A stretch of 64,000 nt of DNA from Brevibacillus fortis. GTDB lineage: Bacteria > Bacillota > Bacilli > Brevibacillales > Brevibacillaceae. The notes under the pieces were generated by a model. It saw only the letters and a list, made by a program, of their open reading frames with translations, ran no database searches and had not been told where the DNA came from. Where the stretch lies: NCBI RefSeq assembly GCF_003013395.1, contig NZ_PXZM01000003.1, positions 248,001 through 312,000 of the forward strand, given 5' to 3'. This document shows, piece by piece, positions 7,371 to 15,368 of this stretch. Numbering within the stretch: position 1 is the first letter of the stretch; every line of letters begins with the position of its first letter. Made by a program: the position numbers and the translations under genes.

Positions 7371-9446
7371 TTATTGTACGATTTCTTCCATGGGGGTTTC
7401 CTCAGTTGCCTCCAATGCCCCTTCCATCTGCCCTGCCTCTTCTACCGTCGACTCTGTCGCTTTCTCTTCCTCTTTCACTTCCGGTTTCTTCTCTGGCTCC
7501 GTCGGCGCGATTGCACTCGCCACGAGTGCCGCGTATTTTTGCGAGCCTTCCTTATTCGGATGAACACCGTCTTTGTAAAAGTAAGAGCTTTGCCCTTCAC
7601 TTGCCGCATTCCAATCCACAAGAACGACATGCGGATAGGCAGCAGCAGCCTCTGCCAGCACTTTATTCACGACGCTCTCCCACGGTTTTGGTACGCGAGA
7701 ATTGACGAGAATGATTTGCTCTGCGCCATCCAGCGATTGCAGCAGCTTGTCGAGATGTCCTTTACTAAACGCACCGTTCGAACCTAATTCAATCACGACA
7801 CGATTCCCCATTTGCCCTTTTGCCTTAAGCTGGGCAATCACCTCAGGAGCTTGGGACATTTGCCTTCCGATTTTGGCATCAACAACAATCCCTGGCAATA
7901 GCTTTTCCAGGTAAGGAGCAACGTCAAGCATGACAGAGTCACCAATCACAGTGATTCCTTTACCGGAGCCGATTGCTTTTATTTCTTCCTGTTTTGGGTC
8001 AGGCTGTTTGGAAGCATTCGAATCTTTTTGCTTCTCCACGGGCTTCTGCTTTTGTGCGTTGTTATTTGGCTTCTGCTCGTTTTTTGGCTTTGTTGGTGGA
8101 GTAGCTGGTTTTTGAACTGTTTCCGGTTTCTTCTCTACGATTGGCACCTCAGGACCATGGGGCTTGTCGGGAACCTTTGTCTCGGTGACAGTCTGCGTTG
8201 GCTGCGTCTGTGTCACATTTCCAGCGGTCGCATCTGACGTAAGCGAAGCGATCCCATAATACGTGACACATAGAGCGATCGCGCAACCAGTTGCCAATAC
8301 ACGGTTTAACCGTTTTGTTTTCTGCCCTGCCTTATTGGAACGATGCCAGATTCTGCCTAATGCGCCATAGCGAATAGGCTCTTCGAGATATTTCCATGAC
8401 AACGATGCCAGCAAAATGCTTGCGAAAAGCTGCAAAACCGCTCCAGGTACCGCCATCCATTCCCATTCCGCGATAATCGGATTCGTCCAAACGATAACAG
8501 GGTAATGCCACAAATAAATACCGTAGGATCGAACGCCGATCCAACGCAATGGCTTGCAGCCCATCCATTTCGCCAAAATACTTGCCGGATGCGCGAGTAC
8601 CGCGACCAGCACCGCACTGACGACAGACAAAAGGACTAGCCCGCCCTCGTACAAGTAATCATCATATTGATTCGTGTTCCAAATGCTGTACAAAAGAATC
8701 CCTAAGCTAAGCAAACCGCTTAGATCAAGCGTGATTCGCGCTTTTTGTGAGATGTTCGTCGTAAGCAAGCGACTCGGCCACATCATGGCGAGTCCAGCAC
8801 CGATCAGCAGCCCGAATACCCGTGTGTCCGTTCCGTAATAAACACGACTCGGATCAAGACCTGGCTCATACATAACGGCCATGGAGATCGCAGATAATGC
8901 AGCCAGCACCAAAGTAATGATCATGATTGGCCCTCTGCGCTTCAGGAAACGGAGCCCTAGAGCGAGTACCAGCGGCCAAATCACATAAAACTGCTCTTCT
9001 ACTGCCAATGACCACAAATGGCCTAAAGGTGACGGCGGACCGAATTTTTCAAAATAAGATACATCATGAAAGACAAGCCACCAGTTACTCACGTACAGAA
9101 CGGCTGCTCCGACATCTCCTCGGATCGTGTCCAACTGGGCTGGCGAAAAGATGGCTACCCCTGCCATAACCACAAATAGCATGAGGAAAAGCGCTGGGAG
9201 CAATCTTCTGGCACGGCGCAACCAAAAGTCTTTCATGTCGAGTCTGCCATTACGATTCCATTCGGCAATTAATAAGTCTGTAATCAAATATCCCGATAAA
9301 ACGAAGAAAATCCCGACACCCAACAATCCCCCGGGTGCCCAGTCGTAATTCAAGTGATAAATAATGACTGCGAGTACCGCCAGCGCACGAAGCCCGTCGA
9401 TCCCAGCCATGTATCGGCTGCTTACGCCTTTGATCGGTTCAGGCAT
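7371..9446 (-). CDS. OatA/OafA-like membrane acyltransferase with C-terminal SGNH domain
   Basis: Polytopic acyltransferase-3 protein (691 residues) fused to an extracellular SGNH hydrolase-like domain, the layout of peptidoglycan O-acetyltransferase OatA. The N-terminal part starts IDGLRALAVLAVIIYHL and has about ten membrane helices. A Lys/Pro/Gln-rich linker (about residues 420-495) leads to the SGNH domain with GDSVM (block I) and the terminal DGVHPN catalytic pair. The last 40 residues are a Glu/Thr-rich tail. AGGAGG precedes the ATG at 9446. It probably O-acetylates peptidoglycan or another cell-surface glycan; the exact acceptor is inferred only from the family. Confidence 0.9.
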   Translation of the reverse strand: MPEPIKGVSSRYMAGIDGLRALAVLAVIIYHLNYDWAPGGLLGVGIFFVLSGYLITDLLIAEWNRNGRLDMKDFWLRRARRLLPALFLMLFVVMAGVAIFSPAQLDTIRGDVGAAVLYVSNWWLVFHDVSYFEKFGPPSPLGHLWSLAVEEQFYVIWPLVLALGLRFLKRRGPIMIITLVLAALSAISMAVMYEPGLDPSRVYYGTDTRVFGLLIGAGLAMMWPSRLLTTNISQKARITLDLSGLLSLGILLYSIWNTNQYDDYLYEGGLVLLSVVSAVLVAVLAHPASILAKWMGCKPLRWIGVRSYGIYLWHYPVIVWTNPIIAEWEWMAVPGAVLQLFASILLASLSWKYLEEPIRYGALGRIWHRSNKAGQKTKRLNRVLATGCAIALCVTYYGIASLTSDATAGNVTQTQPTQTVTETKVPDKPHGPEVPIVEKKPETVQKPATPPTKPKNEQKPNNNAQKQKPVEKQKDSNASKQPDPKQEEIKAIGSGKGITVIGDSVMLDVAPYLEKLLPGIVVDAKIGRQMSQAPEVIAQLKAKGQMGNRVVIELGSNGAFSKGHLDKLLQSLDGAEQIILVNSRVPKPWESVVNKVLAEAAAAYPHVVLVDWNAASEGQSSYFYKDGVHPNKEGSQKYAALVASAIAPTEPEKKPEVKEEEKATESTVEEAGQMEGALEATEETPMEEIVQ

Positions 9447-10422
9447 GCTGGTGGCCTCCTATCGTTGCATGATGGCGAGTGATTAATTCGTTCTGGTTAT
9501 TGATTTCTTCCGTACCCATCGTCCTTTTTATTTTTTTATGGTGATTCTTCGTGCTCGCCATGCAAAACATCTGCATTCTCCCCTTTTATCTTCCGTTCTG
9601 TTTTCATCATTTGTTGTTGGGGGCAGTCATTACACATCGGGAATTGCGTGCTCTATGAATGCAAAAACCCCTGTTTCTGGAATCGTGCGAAAACGGGGGT
9701 TGATCTCGTTCATTATCTTTATGGAAAATGAATTCTTCCCATCATCGTTGCCCGTATTCAGGATGTGATCAACTACTCACTGTCTCGTTGTTTTTTGTTC
9801 TCTTACTCCCTTATATATGCACCACACCTTCCTTATAGTGGATGGTCTCACAAGGAAATTACCCGGTCCTTGTCTCACGCTAATCTCTTGCTGAATAGTT
9901 GTTTGTAACCTGATTATATGACGGTTTCGGGGGATAACTCGTTACAAACTGTTTACATTCTGACCATGTTTTTTCCCGGTAAAAACGCGGAACAAAAAAA
10001 GAAGCTGCTGGTATACTTTCCCCCATCAGCTTCACGATTGTAGATCATCGCAGACCACCACTGTCAGATGCAAAATGCAACATGTTTACTTGTCACAAAA
10101 GATTTACTGATCAACAGCCTGCATCAGTTCGTAATTTTTGCGAGTTGTAATGACATTCCTGATTGTCATTTGTTGATAAACCTTTGAGCCAATAAGTTTC
10201 TGCATGATGAAATGCCAAATCCAAAAGCATGTATGTATAGCGTCTACCAATCTGTGAGGAATCGTTGCAATGGAATCGGTATCCCCCGAAGTAAAGCGAC
10301 ATCAACCACGTTTACTCCCCTATCACTACCATTTTCGCCAATCGAAACGGGAAACACAAGACAAAAATAAAATCCCCATCGATTACCAGCACCGACGAGG
10401 ATTTTCGCTTGATTATCAAGAT
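9447..10422. other. Gene-poor region with hairpins
   Basis: No convincing gene was found here. Seen are an inverted repeat at 9465-9565 (TTGCAT and GGCGAG against CTCGCC and ATGCAA) in the presumed leader of the acyltransferase, a stem AACCCCTGTTT/AAACGGGGGTT at about 9664-9703, and a minus-strand terminator at 9993-10033. A 64-residue minus frame at about 10111-10302 has a weak GGGGAG far upstream and resembles no family; it could be a decayed gene or noise. Confidence 0.5.
9993..10033 (-). terminator. Minus-strand terminator in the gene-poor region
   Basis: GAAGCTGATGG pairs with CCAGCAGCTTC (one mismatch), followed on the minus strand by a run of seven T. It implies a transcript coming from the right, probably from the small membrane protein at 10423-10623. 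Confidence 0.75.
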
Positions 10423-10623
10423 TTAAATATGATGAGTAAACAAATAATTCAAGAAAAAACCACCACTGACAACCGCAATCACCATACATACGATGCCACT
10501 TTTCACCCGTTCGGAAAGCAATCGCATAAATCCAAGACAGAAAAAGACTCCTGTGACCAAAAAATAAGCGACTCCAACCCAAAAAACATTCCAAGGCAAG
10601 CTCGCAAAATCTACGTTACCCAA
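10423..10623 (-). CDS. Probable small two-helix membrane protein
   Basis: A 66-residue frame from a TTG at 10623 with AGGGATGG upstream. It has two clear hydrophobic helices, WNVFWVGVAYFLVTGVFF and IVCMVIAVVSGGFFLNYLF, separated by a basic turn MRLLSERVKSG. The same frame opens further upstream (to 10719), but a TATAAT box at 10678-10683 on the minus strand sits inside that extension, which favours the shorter start. No family recognised. It is divergent from the multicopper oxidase, and transcription could run on to the terminator near 10000. Confidence 0.5.
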   Translation of the reverse strand: MGNVDFASLPWNVFWVGVAYFLVTGVFFCLGFMRLLSERVKSGIVCMVIAVVSGGFFLNYLFTHHI

Positions 10624-10677
10624 ACGTGAACACCATCCCTGTCCGATTCTACTGATTACTTTTATGTACGATACTCC

Positions 10678-10683
10678 ATTATA
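10678..10683 (-). promoter_or_regulatory. -10 box (TATAAT) of small membrane protein
   Basis: Minus-strand TGCTATAATGG gives a perfect TATAAT about 55 bases before the TTG start; the -35 is poor. Confidence 0.45.
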
Positions 10684-10813
10684 GCATTTGTCCACGCATC
10701 CTTTCCCATTTTTGCACAATGCGTAACAGAAGTGTCATACATCCCGTCTTCATGTTTTCTACACAATCGTTTGGTACGCTTTCTCCAACAGCTCAAAGGA
10801 GGAAAAAGTGCAC

Positions 10814-12430
10814 ATGAACAAACGGAAAATACGCCCATGGGCTTATCCCATCGTTCTAGGTGGCGTTCTGCTGTTATCCGCTTGCTCCACTGACAATACC
10901 TCGATGGATCATAATGGACACAACATGAATTCTTCACCTGAAACAGCAACACAAACACAAACGCAACCACAGCAGATGTCTGCTGCAAGCGACTCATCGA
11001 TGGAGGTGCTCACAGGCAATACGTTTACCCTCACGGCAAAAGAAAATATGCTCCACCTCGATGACAAGACCATGAAAAACGCATGGACGTACAATGGAAC
11101 TGTTCCAGGTCCACAGCTTCGTGTCAAACAAGGGGAAACCATTAGCGTGACGCTGAAAAACGAATTGCCCGAGCCGGTCACCATTCACTGGCATGGCTTA
11201 CCCGTCCCAAATAATATGGACGGAATCCCTGGCGTGACTCAAAATGCCGTAAGACCAAACGAAAGCTTCACCTACAAATTCAAGGTGGACGTTGCCGGAA
11301 CGTACTGGTACCACTCGCATCAAAATAGCGCCAAGCAGGTAGACAAAGGCTTGTATGGTTCACTTGTGGTGGAACCAGCTACACCAGAGCCAGCTGATAA
11401 GGACGTTACCCTCGTTCTGGATGAATGGATGCAGGACGATAGCATGGCGGAGATGCACGGAAGTGGTATGAGCCACGGAATGCCAGCATCCACATCGAAT
11501 AGCTCTGCATCTGGTGGTCACAACATGGCTAGTATGGAGATGCCAATGAGTGACTCTGAGATGATGCCGTTGATGTATACGATTTTTTCGGTGAACGGAA
11601 AAACAGGTCCGGCAATCCAGCCGCTGTCTGTTAAAGAAGGAGAGAAAGTCAGAATCCGTCTAATCAATGCTGGATACTTAAACCACAAGCTGAACCTGCA
11701 AGGTCATGAATTTAAAATCGTGGCAACAGACGGGCAACCCATCAATAATCCGCCCCTCGTGGGAGGCCAGCTCCTCAATATCGGACCAGGAGAACGATAT
11801 GATCTCGAATTTGTCGCAAACAATCCTGGCAAATGGTTATTAGAGGAGCGCAGCACAAATCCAGGTGCCAAGTCCCTTATTGTACCCATCGTCTACGAAG
11901 GCTCCGAAACAAAAACAGCCAAATCTGAAGCTGGCGACATGCCAACGATAGACATCACCAAATACGGCGAGGCTGCAAAAAGCAACTTTACGCTGGAGCA
12001 GAAGTATGACATCACGTATCAAATGGATCTGAACACGGAAACAGCAGATGGCAAAATGGCCTTTACCATCAATGGAAAAACGTTCCCGGATGTCCCCCCA
12101 CTCAACGTCAAAAAAGGCAATCTGGTCAAAGTCACGATGGTGAACAAATCACCAAAAGATATCCATCCCATGCATTTGCACGGACATTTCTTCCAAGTAT
12201 TGAGCAAAAACGGACAGCCTATCACTGGCTCCCCACTGGTCAAAGATACGCTGAACATTTTACCAGGTGAATCTTATGTAGTCGCCTTTGAAGCCGACAA
12301 TCCAGGAGACTGGATGTTCCACTGCCACGATTTGGGCCATGCTGCGCAAGGGATGGTATCTGAAGTAAAATATGAAGGCTTCAAGCCAGATTTCGTTGTC
12401 GACCCTACTGTAGGCAACATGCCGGAATAA
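10814..12430 (+). CDS. Multicopper oxidase, exported lipoprotein with His/Met-rich segments
   Basis: Laccase-like oxidase of about 538 residues. The lipoprotein signal ends in LLLSAC, so the mature protein should be anchored outside the membrane. All copper motifs are present: TIHWHG, YHSH, HPMHLHGHFF and the type-1 site HCHDLGHAAQGM. An insert at about residues 205-255 (MQDDSMAEMHGSGMSHGM and following) and the N-terminus (SMDHNGHNMNSS) are rich in Met and His, recalling the Cu(I)-binding insert of CueO. It probably oxidises Cu(I), Mn or phenolics. ATG 10814 is preferred over GTG 10808 because AAAGGAGG at 10795-10802 leaves better spacing. Confidence 0.93.
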   Translation: MNKRKIRPWAYPIVLGGVLLLSACSTDNTSMDHNGHNMNSSPETATQTQTQPQQMSAASDSSMEVLTGNTFTLTAKENMLHLDDKTMKNAWTYNGTVPGPQLRVKQGETISVTLKNELPEPVTIHWHGLPVPNNMDGIPGVTQNAVRPNESFTYKFKVDVAGTYWYHSHQNSAKQVDKGLYGSLVVEPATPEPADKDVTLVLDEWMQDDSMAEMHGSGMSHGMPASTSNSSASGGHNMASMEMPMSDSEMMPLMYTIFSVNGKTGPAIQPLSVKEGEKVRIRLINAGYLNHKLNLQGHEFKIVATDGQPINNPPLVGGQLLNIGPGERYDLEFVANNPGKWLLEERSTNPGAKSLIVPIVYEGSETKTAKSEAGDMPTIDITKYGEAAKSNFTLEQKYDITYQMDLNTETADGKMAFTINGKTFPDVPPLNVKKGNLVKVTMVNKSPKDIHPMHLHGHFFQVLSKNGQPITGSPLVKDTLNILPGESYVVAFEADNPGDWMFHCHDLGHAAQGMVSEVKYEGFKPDFVVDPTVGNMPE

Positions 12431-12433
12431 CTA

Positions 12434-12470
12434 TAAAAAAGCAGGAAGCCACGAAGGCTCCTGCTTTTTC
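12434..12470. terminator. Bidirectional terminator
   Basis: GCAGGAAGCC and GGCTCCTGC form a stem with one bulged A, flanked by A6 and T5, between two convergent genes. Confidence 0.85.
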
Positions 12471-12471
12471 A

Positions 12472-14436
12472 TTACGCCAATACACCGTCTAAAGACGTTT
12501 TCCACTCTACCCCAGCCGGAAAAACATCCTGAACTTGCTGTCTCAGCTTGTCATTTTCGCTCAATTGCGGACTCAAGATCGATACCAAACCGCTATCCTC
12601 TCTCGAACGGATCAATCGCCCGATCCCTTGACGCAGTCTCAGCAGCATATAAGGCATATCTACCTCGTCGAAAGAATTCGCTGCACTTTTTCTTTTTGCT
12701 GTAAACACCGGATCATTCGGCGGGAATGGCAGTGACCAAATGATCACATTGGACAGCGAAGGCCCCGGAACATCTAGCCCTTCCCACAGGCTCACCGCAC
12801 AAAGGCTGCTTTTCTCGTCGTTTTGGAATTGGGAGATCAGATGGCTGATTTCCGCATCTCCTTCAAACAAGAATCGCAGATCCGTACAGGTAGGCTCGTT
12901 TTTGATGGCGGCCTTGAATTGCTGTAATTCCTCCATGGAGGAAAACAACAGCAGCGCACTACCTGCTGATTTTTGCAGCAATTGAGTAGCCTGGCTCATT
13001 TTTTCTGCAAATGAGTCGGTCGCAGAAAGTGTCGGTACGTAAACCTCCATTTGCTTGTCGTACTCGTACGGAGAAGCCACCGAGAAAGACAAATATTGCT
13101 CAATGCCCAAGCTGTCTGCTACATATGTGAACGATCCATCAACAGATAGAGTCGCTGACGAAAAGACAATCGGCATCTTTTGTGAGAATACACGCTCTTC
13201 CAGTACTTCCTGCACCTTTTTTGGCATGACGACCAAGGTAGGTCCTGTAATCTCTTCACTCATCCAAGAAATGACGTGATCCGGGTCTTGGAAAAGTCCC
13301 AGTGCCAGCTGCATCATTTCCAGATGCTCTTCGACAATTCTCAGCTGGAACTCGTCCAACGTATACAGACCGCCTTCTAACGCCAACTCTTCTTCAATCC
13401 AACTGACGAGACTCGTAAAACGGTGGATGGTTGCAATGAGTTCCGGATGAAAATGGATTTCTTTGCGGTTGGAGCCCATTACAGCCTTGCTCTCTTCGTT
13501 CAGTCGGGAGAACATCTCTTCGCTCTGGGCAATGGCTTCTTCGATGGCAATGGCAAGCTCTTCCCTGATCTCGCCCTTTAAGACACGCGTAATCGTTTCT
13601 TCGAACACCGAGTGATTCAGCTTGTACGTCAATGCTTTTTGAGCAGCAGGCTCCAGCAGATGACCCTCGTCAAAAATGACCGAGCTATGCGGTGGTAGCA
13701 ACGGTAGCTGTCCTCCGCGTTTCCGGATCTCATAAGTCCACACATGCTCCATATAGAAATCATGGGAGCAAATAATCAAATCGGCTGACTGGCGGTAATG
13801 ATTTCTGGAAAGCGTCTGCCCACAGCGGTGCTGTCTGTCGCACACAAAGCAATCCTGAAAGGTATCCCAGTTCATCTGCGCCCATTCTTGATCATCCAGG
13901 TCAGGATATGTGCTGCGATCCCCATACGGATAAAACGACTGCAAGGCCTCGTGTGTATGAACAAAGGAAGGCAGCTCTTGATAAATATGCTGAAAAGCTT
14001 CCCCTGTCTCAGGCTGGAATCTCGCCTCATCCAGCTTGCGCAAACAGAGATATTGGTCAGGAGATTTTCCGAGTCTCGCGTCAATCGTCAGGTTCAGATG
14101 GCGAGCCAGTTTGGCAATATCGCCTTCTGGTTTTACGAGCTGCTCAATCAACGACTCATTCGCACAGGCAATGATAGCAGGCTTTCTGGTATATCGTGCA
14201 TAGCAAATGGCGTACAGCAAGTAAGCCAATGTCTTCCCCGTACCTACTCCGGCCTCTGCAAAAATCGTTTGCTTTTCTATAAAAGCCCGTTCGAGCTGAA
14301 AGGCCATGTAGATTTGCTCATCACGCACCTCGAATCCAGCCTCAGGCAATACTTCATAAAAAACGTCCGCTACCCAATCGCTCACCTGAGAGATGAACGG
14401 CTGGGACGGATCGTAGGCAAAAGGATAACGTTCCAA
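12472..14436 (-). CDS. ATP-dependent DNA helicase, DinG/YoaA (XPD-like) family
   Basis: Superfamily 2 helicase of 654 residues, near the size of YoaA and without the N-terminal exonuclease of Gram-positive DinG. Walker A is EAGVGTGKTLAYLL (about residues 60-73), the DEAH-type box is VIFDEGHLLEP, and the C-terminal motif VI is LRLRQGIGRLIRS. Four cysteines in order, in YLCLRKL and DCFVCDRQHRCGQT, form the expected [4Fe-4S] ligand set between the helicase motifs. Its role is probably replication-fork or damage repair. Upstream lies a divergent Lin0512 gene. Confidence 0.92.
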   Translation of the reverse strand: MERYPFAYDPSQPFISQVSDWVADVFYEVLPEAGFEVRDEQIYMAFQLERAFIEKQTIFAEAGVGTGKTLAYLLYAICYARYTRKPAIIACANESLIEQLVKPEGDIAKLARHLNLTIDARLGKSPDQYLCLRKLDEARFQPETGEAFQHIYQELPSFVHTHEALQSFYPYGDRSTYPDLDDQEWAQMNWDTFQDCFVCDRQHRCGQTLSRNHYRQSADLIICSHDFYMEHVWTYEIRKRGGQLPLLPPHSSVIFDEGHLLEPAAQKALTYKLNHSVFEETITRVLKGEIREELAIAIEEAIAQSEEMFSRLNEESKAVMGSNRKEIHFHPELIATIHRFTSLVSWIEEELALEGGLYTLDEFQLRIVEEHLEMMQLALGLFQDPDHVISWMSEEITGPTLVVMPKKVQEVLEERVFSQKMPIVFSSATLSVDGSFTYVADSLGIEQYLSFSVASPYEYDKQMEVYVPTLSATDSFAEKMSQATQLLQKSAGSALLLFSSMEELQQFKAAIKNEPTCTDLRFLFEGDAEISHLISQFQNDEKSSLCAVSLWEGLDVPGPSLSNVIIWSLPFPPNDPVFTAKRKSAANSFDEVDMPYMLLRLRQGIGRLIRSREDSGLVSILSPQLSENDKLRQQVQDVFPAGVEWKTSLDGVLA

Positions 14437-14601
14437 TTGTGACCTGCCTCCATTAATGAAAAATCGTCAAGCATAGATGCCAACATGTTATGATGACATG
14501 TCTTGACGATAAACACAATACAGATGAGAGAAAAAACCATTCGTTTTCGTGGTAAGATAAGGATGGTAGAAAAGTAGAATGAAATAGGAGTGAACAATCC
14601 G

Positions 14602-14961
14602 ATGGAAAAAGTAATGTTTATTGAAATAGGAATGGGCATCGACATGCATGGACAAAACGTCACCAAAGCCGCAGTCCGCGCTGTTCAAAATGCCATCCAT
14701 CATAATTCGATGCCTGGACTGCGTTCTGTCCTGCCAGGAAACGATATCCATAACATGAAAGTAAATGTGAGACTTGCCGTTCCTGCTGACAAGGACAAGC
14801 TCGACTTGGAAACGGTTCGTAAAGCACTGCCTTACGGGGAAGTTTCCTTCGAAATCGTCGATGGCGGCATGCTGACGAGCAGTGGAGTCGTAATCGCTGA
14901 AAAAGAAGACAAGAACGACCTTGCCTATATCGTCATCGCTTCCGTAGAGGTAGGTTACTAG
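14602..14961 (+). CDS. Lin0512 family protein
   Basis: Small conserved protein of 119 residues belonging, by its look, to the Lin0512 family of unknown function: MFIEIGMGIDMHGQNVTKAA at the start, a middle NMKVNVRLAVP, and DGGMLTSSGVVI near the end. The ATG at 14602 is used; a GTG at 14590 overlaps the AGGAG itself and is unlikely. The last codons overlap the stop of the convergent ATL gene by 4 bases, so the two ends share sequence without a terminator. No function is proposed. Confidence 0.85.
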   Translation: MEKVMFIEIGMGIDMHGQNVTKAAVRAVQNAIHHNSMPGLRSVLPGNDIHNMKVNVRLAVPADKDKLDLETVRKALPYGEVSFEIVDGGMLTSSGVVIAEKEDKNDLAYIVIASVEVGY

Positions 14962-15287
14962 AATACCGGCTCATCAGCTGCATGTGGGTGAAACTGATAA
15001 CGCTCCAAATCTATTTCTCCTGCTGCTGACACGACTACCCCTTCGCTTTCCAAAGCCATTTTTTGCAGCGTGAACGAATCCAAATCTTGCAATCCGATCT
15101 TTCCTTGGGCGTTGATGACCCGATGCCAAGGAAGCTTGTGCTTTTTGGACATGGAATGAAGGATGCGAACGATTTGTCTGGCAGCTCTCGGACTCCCGGC
15201 CAACGCAGCGATCTGCCCGTACGTCATGAGATGACCCGCTGGAATCCCGGCAATGATTTTGAGTGCGCGCTGCGTAAATTCGGTCAT
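14958..15287 (-). CDS. atl: Alkyltransferase-like (ATL) protein, MGMT-related DNA-damage binder
   Basis: A 109-residue protein made only of the DNA-binding half of O6-methylguanine-DNA methyltransferase. The active-site PCHRV is replaced by PWHRV (Trp at 54), the defining change of ATL proteins, which bind O6-alkylguanine and pass it to nucleotide excision repair without removing the alkyl group. The helix-turn-helix AARQIVRIL with its Arg finger is kept. The start at 15287 follows GGAG; nine more in-frame residues upstream are unlikely. It complements the full Ada at 51265. Confidence 0.9.
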   Translation of the reverse strand: MTEFTQRALKIIAGIPAGHLMTYGQIAALAGSPRAARQIVRILHSMSKKHKLPWHRVINAQGKIGLQDLDSFTLQKMALESEGVVVSAAGEIDLERYQFHPHAADEPVF

Positions 15288-15317
15288 GATAGCTGCTCCT
15301 TTTTCCTTGATCAAATC

Positions 15318-15360
15318 AAAAGGCTTGTGTCGATCCTCCGATCACAAGCCTTTTCTTCTT
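15318..15360. terminator. Terminator of pepF
   Basis: AAAAGGCTTGTG pairs with CACAAGCCTTTT over a 13-base loop directly after the pepF stop; T-runs exist on both strands. Confidence 0.85.
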
Positions 15361-15368
15361 TTATCAGG

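Noticed and set aside
7056..7787. Plus-strand frame of 243 codons
   Set aside because: It spans the start of the EamA gene and the end of the acyltransferase on the other strand and crosses a terminator.
13798..14442. Plus-strand frame of 214 codons
   Set aside because: Opposite the YoaA-type helicase, no domain or ribosome site.
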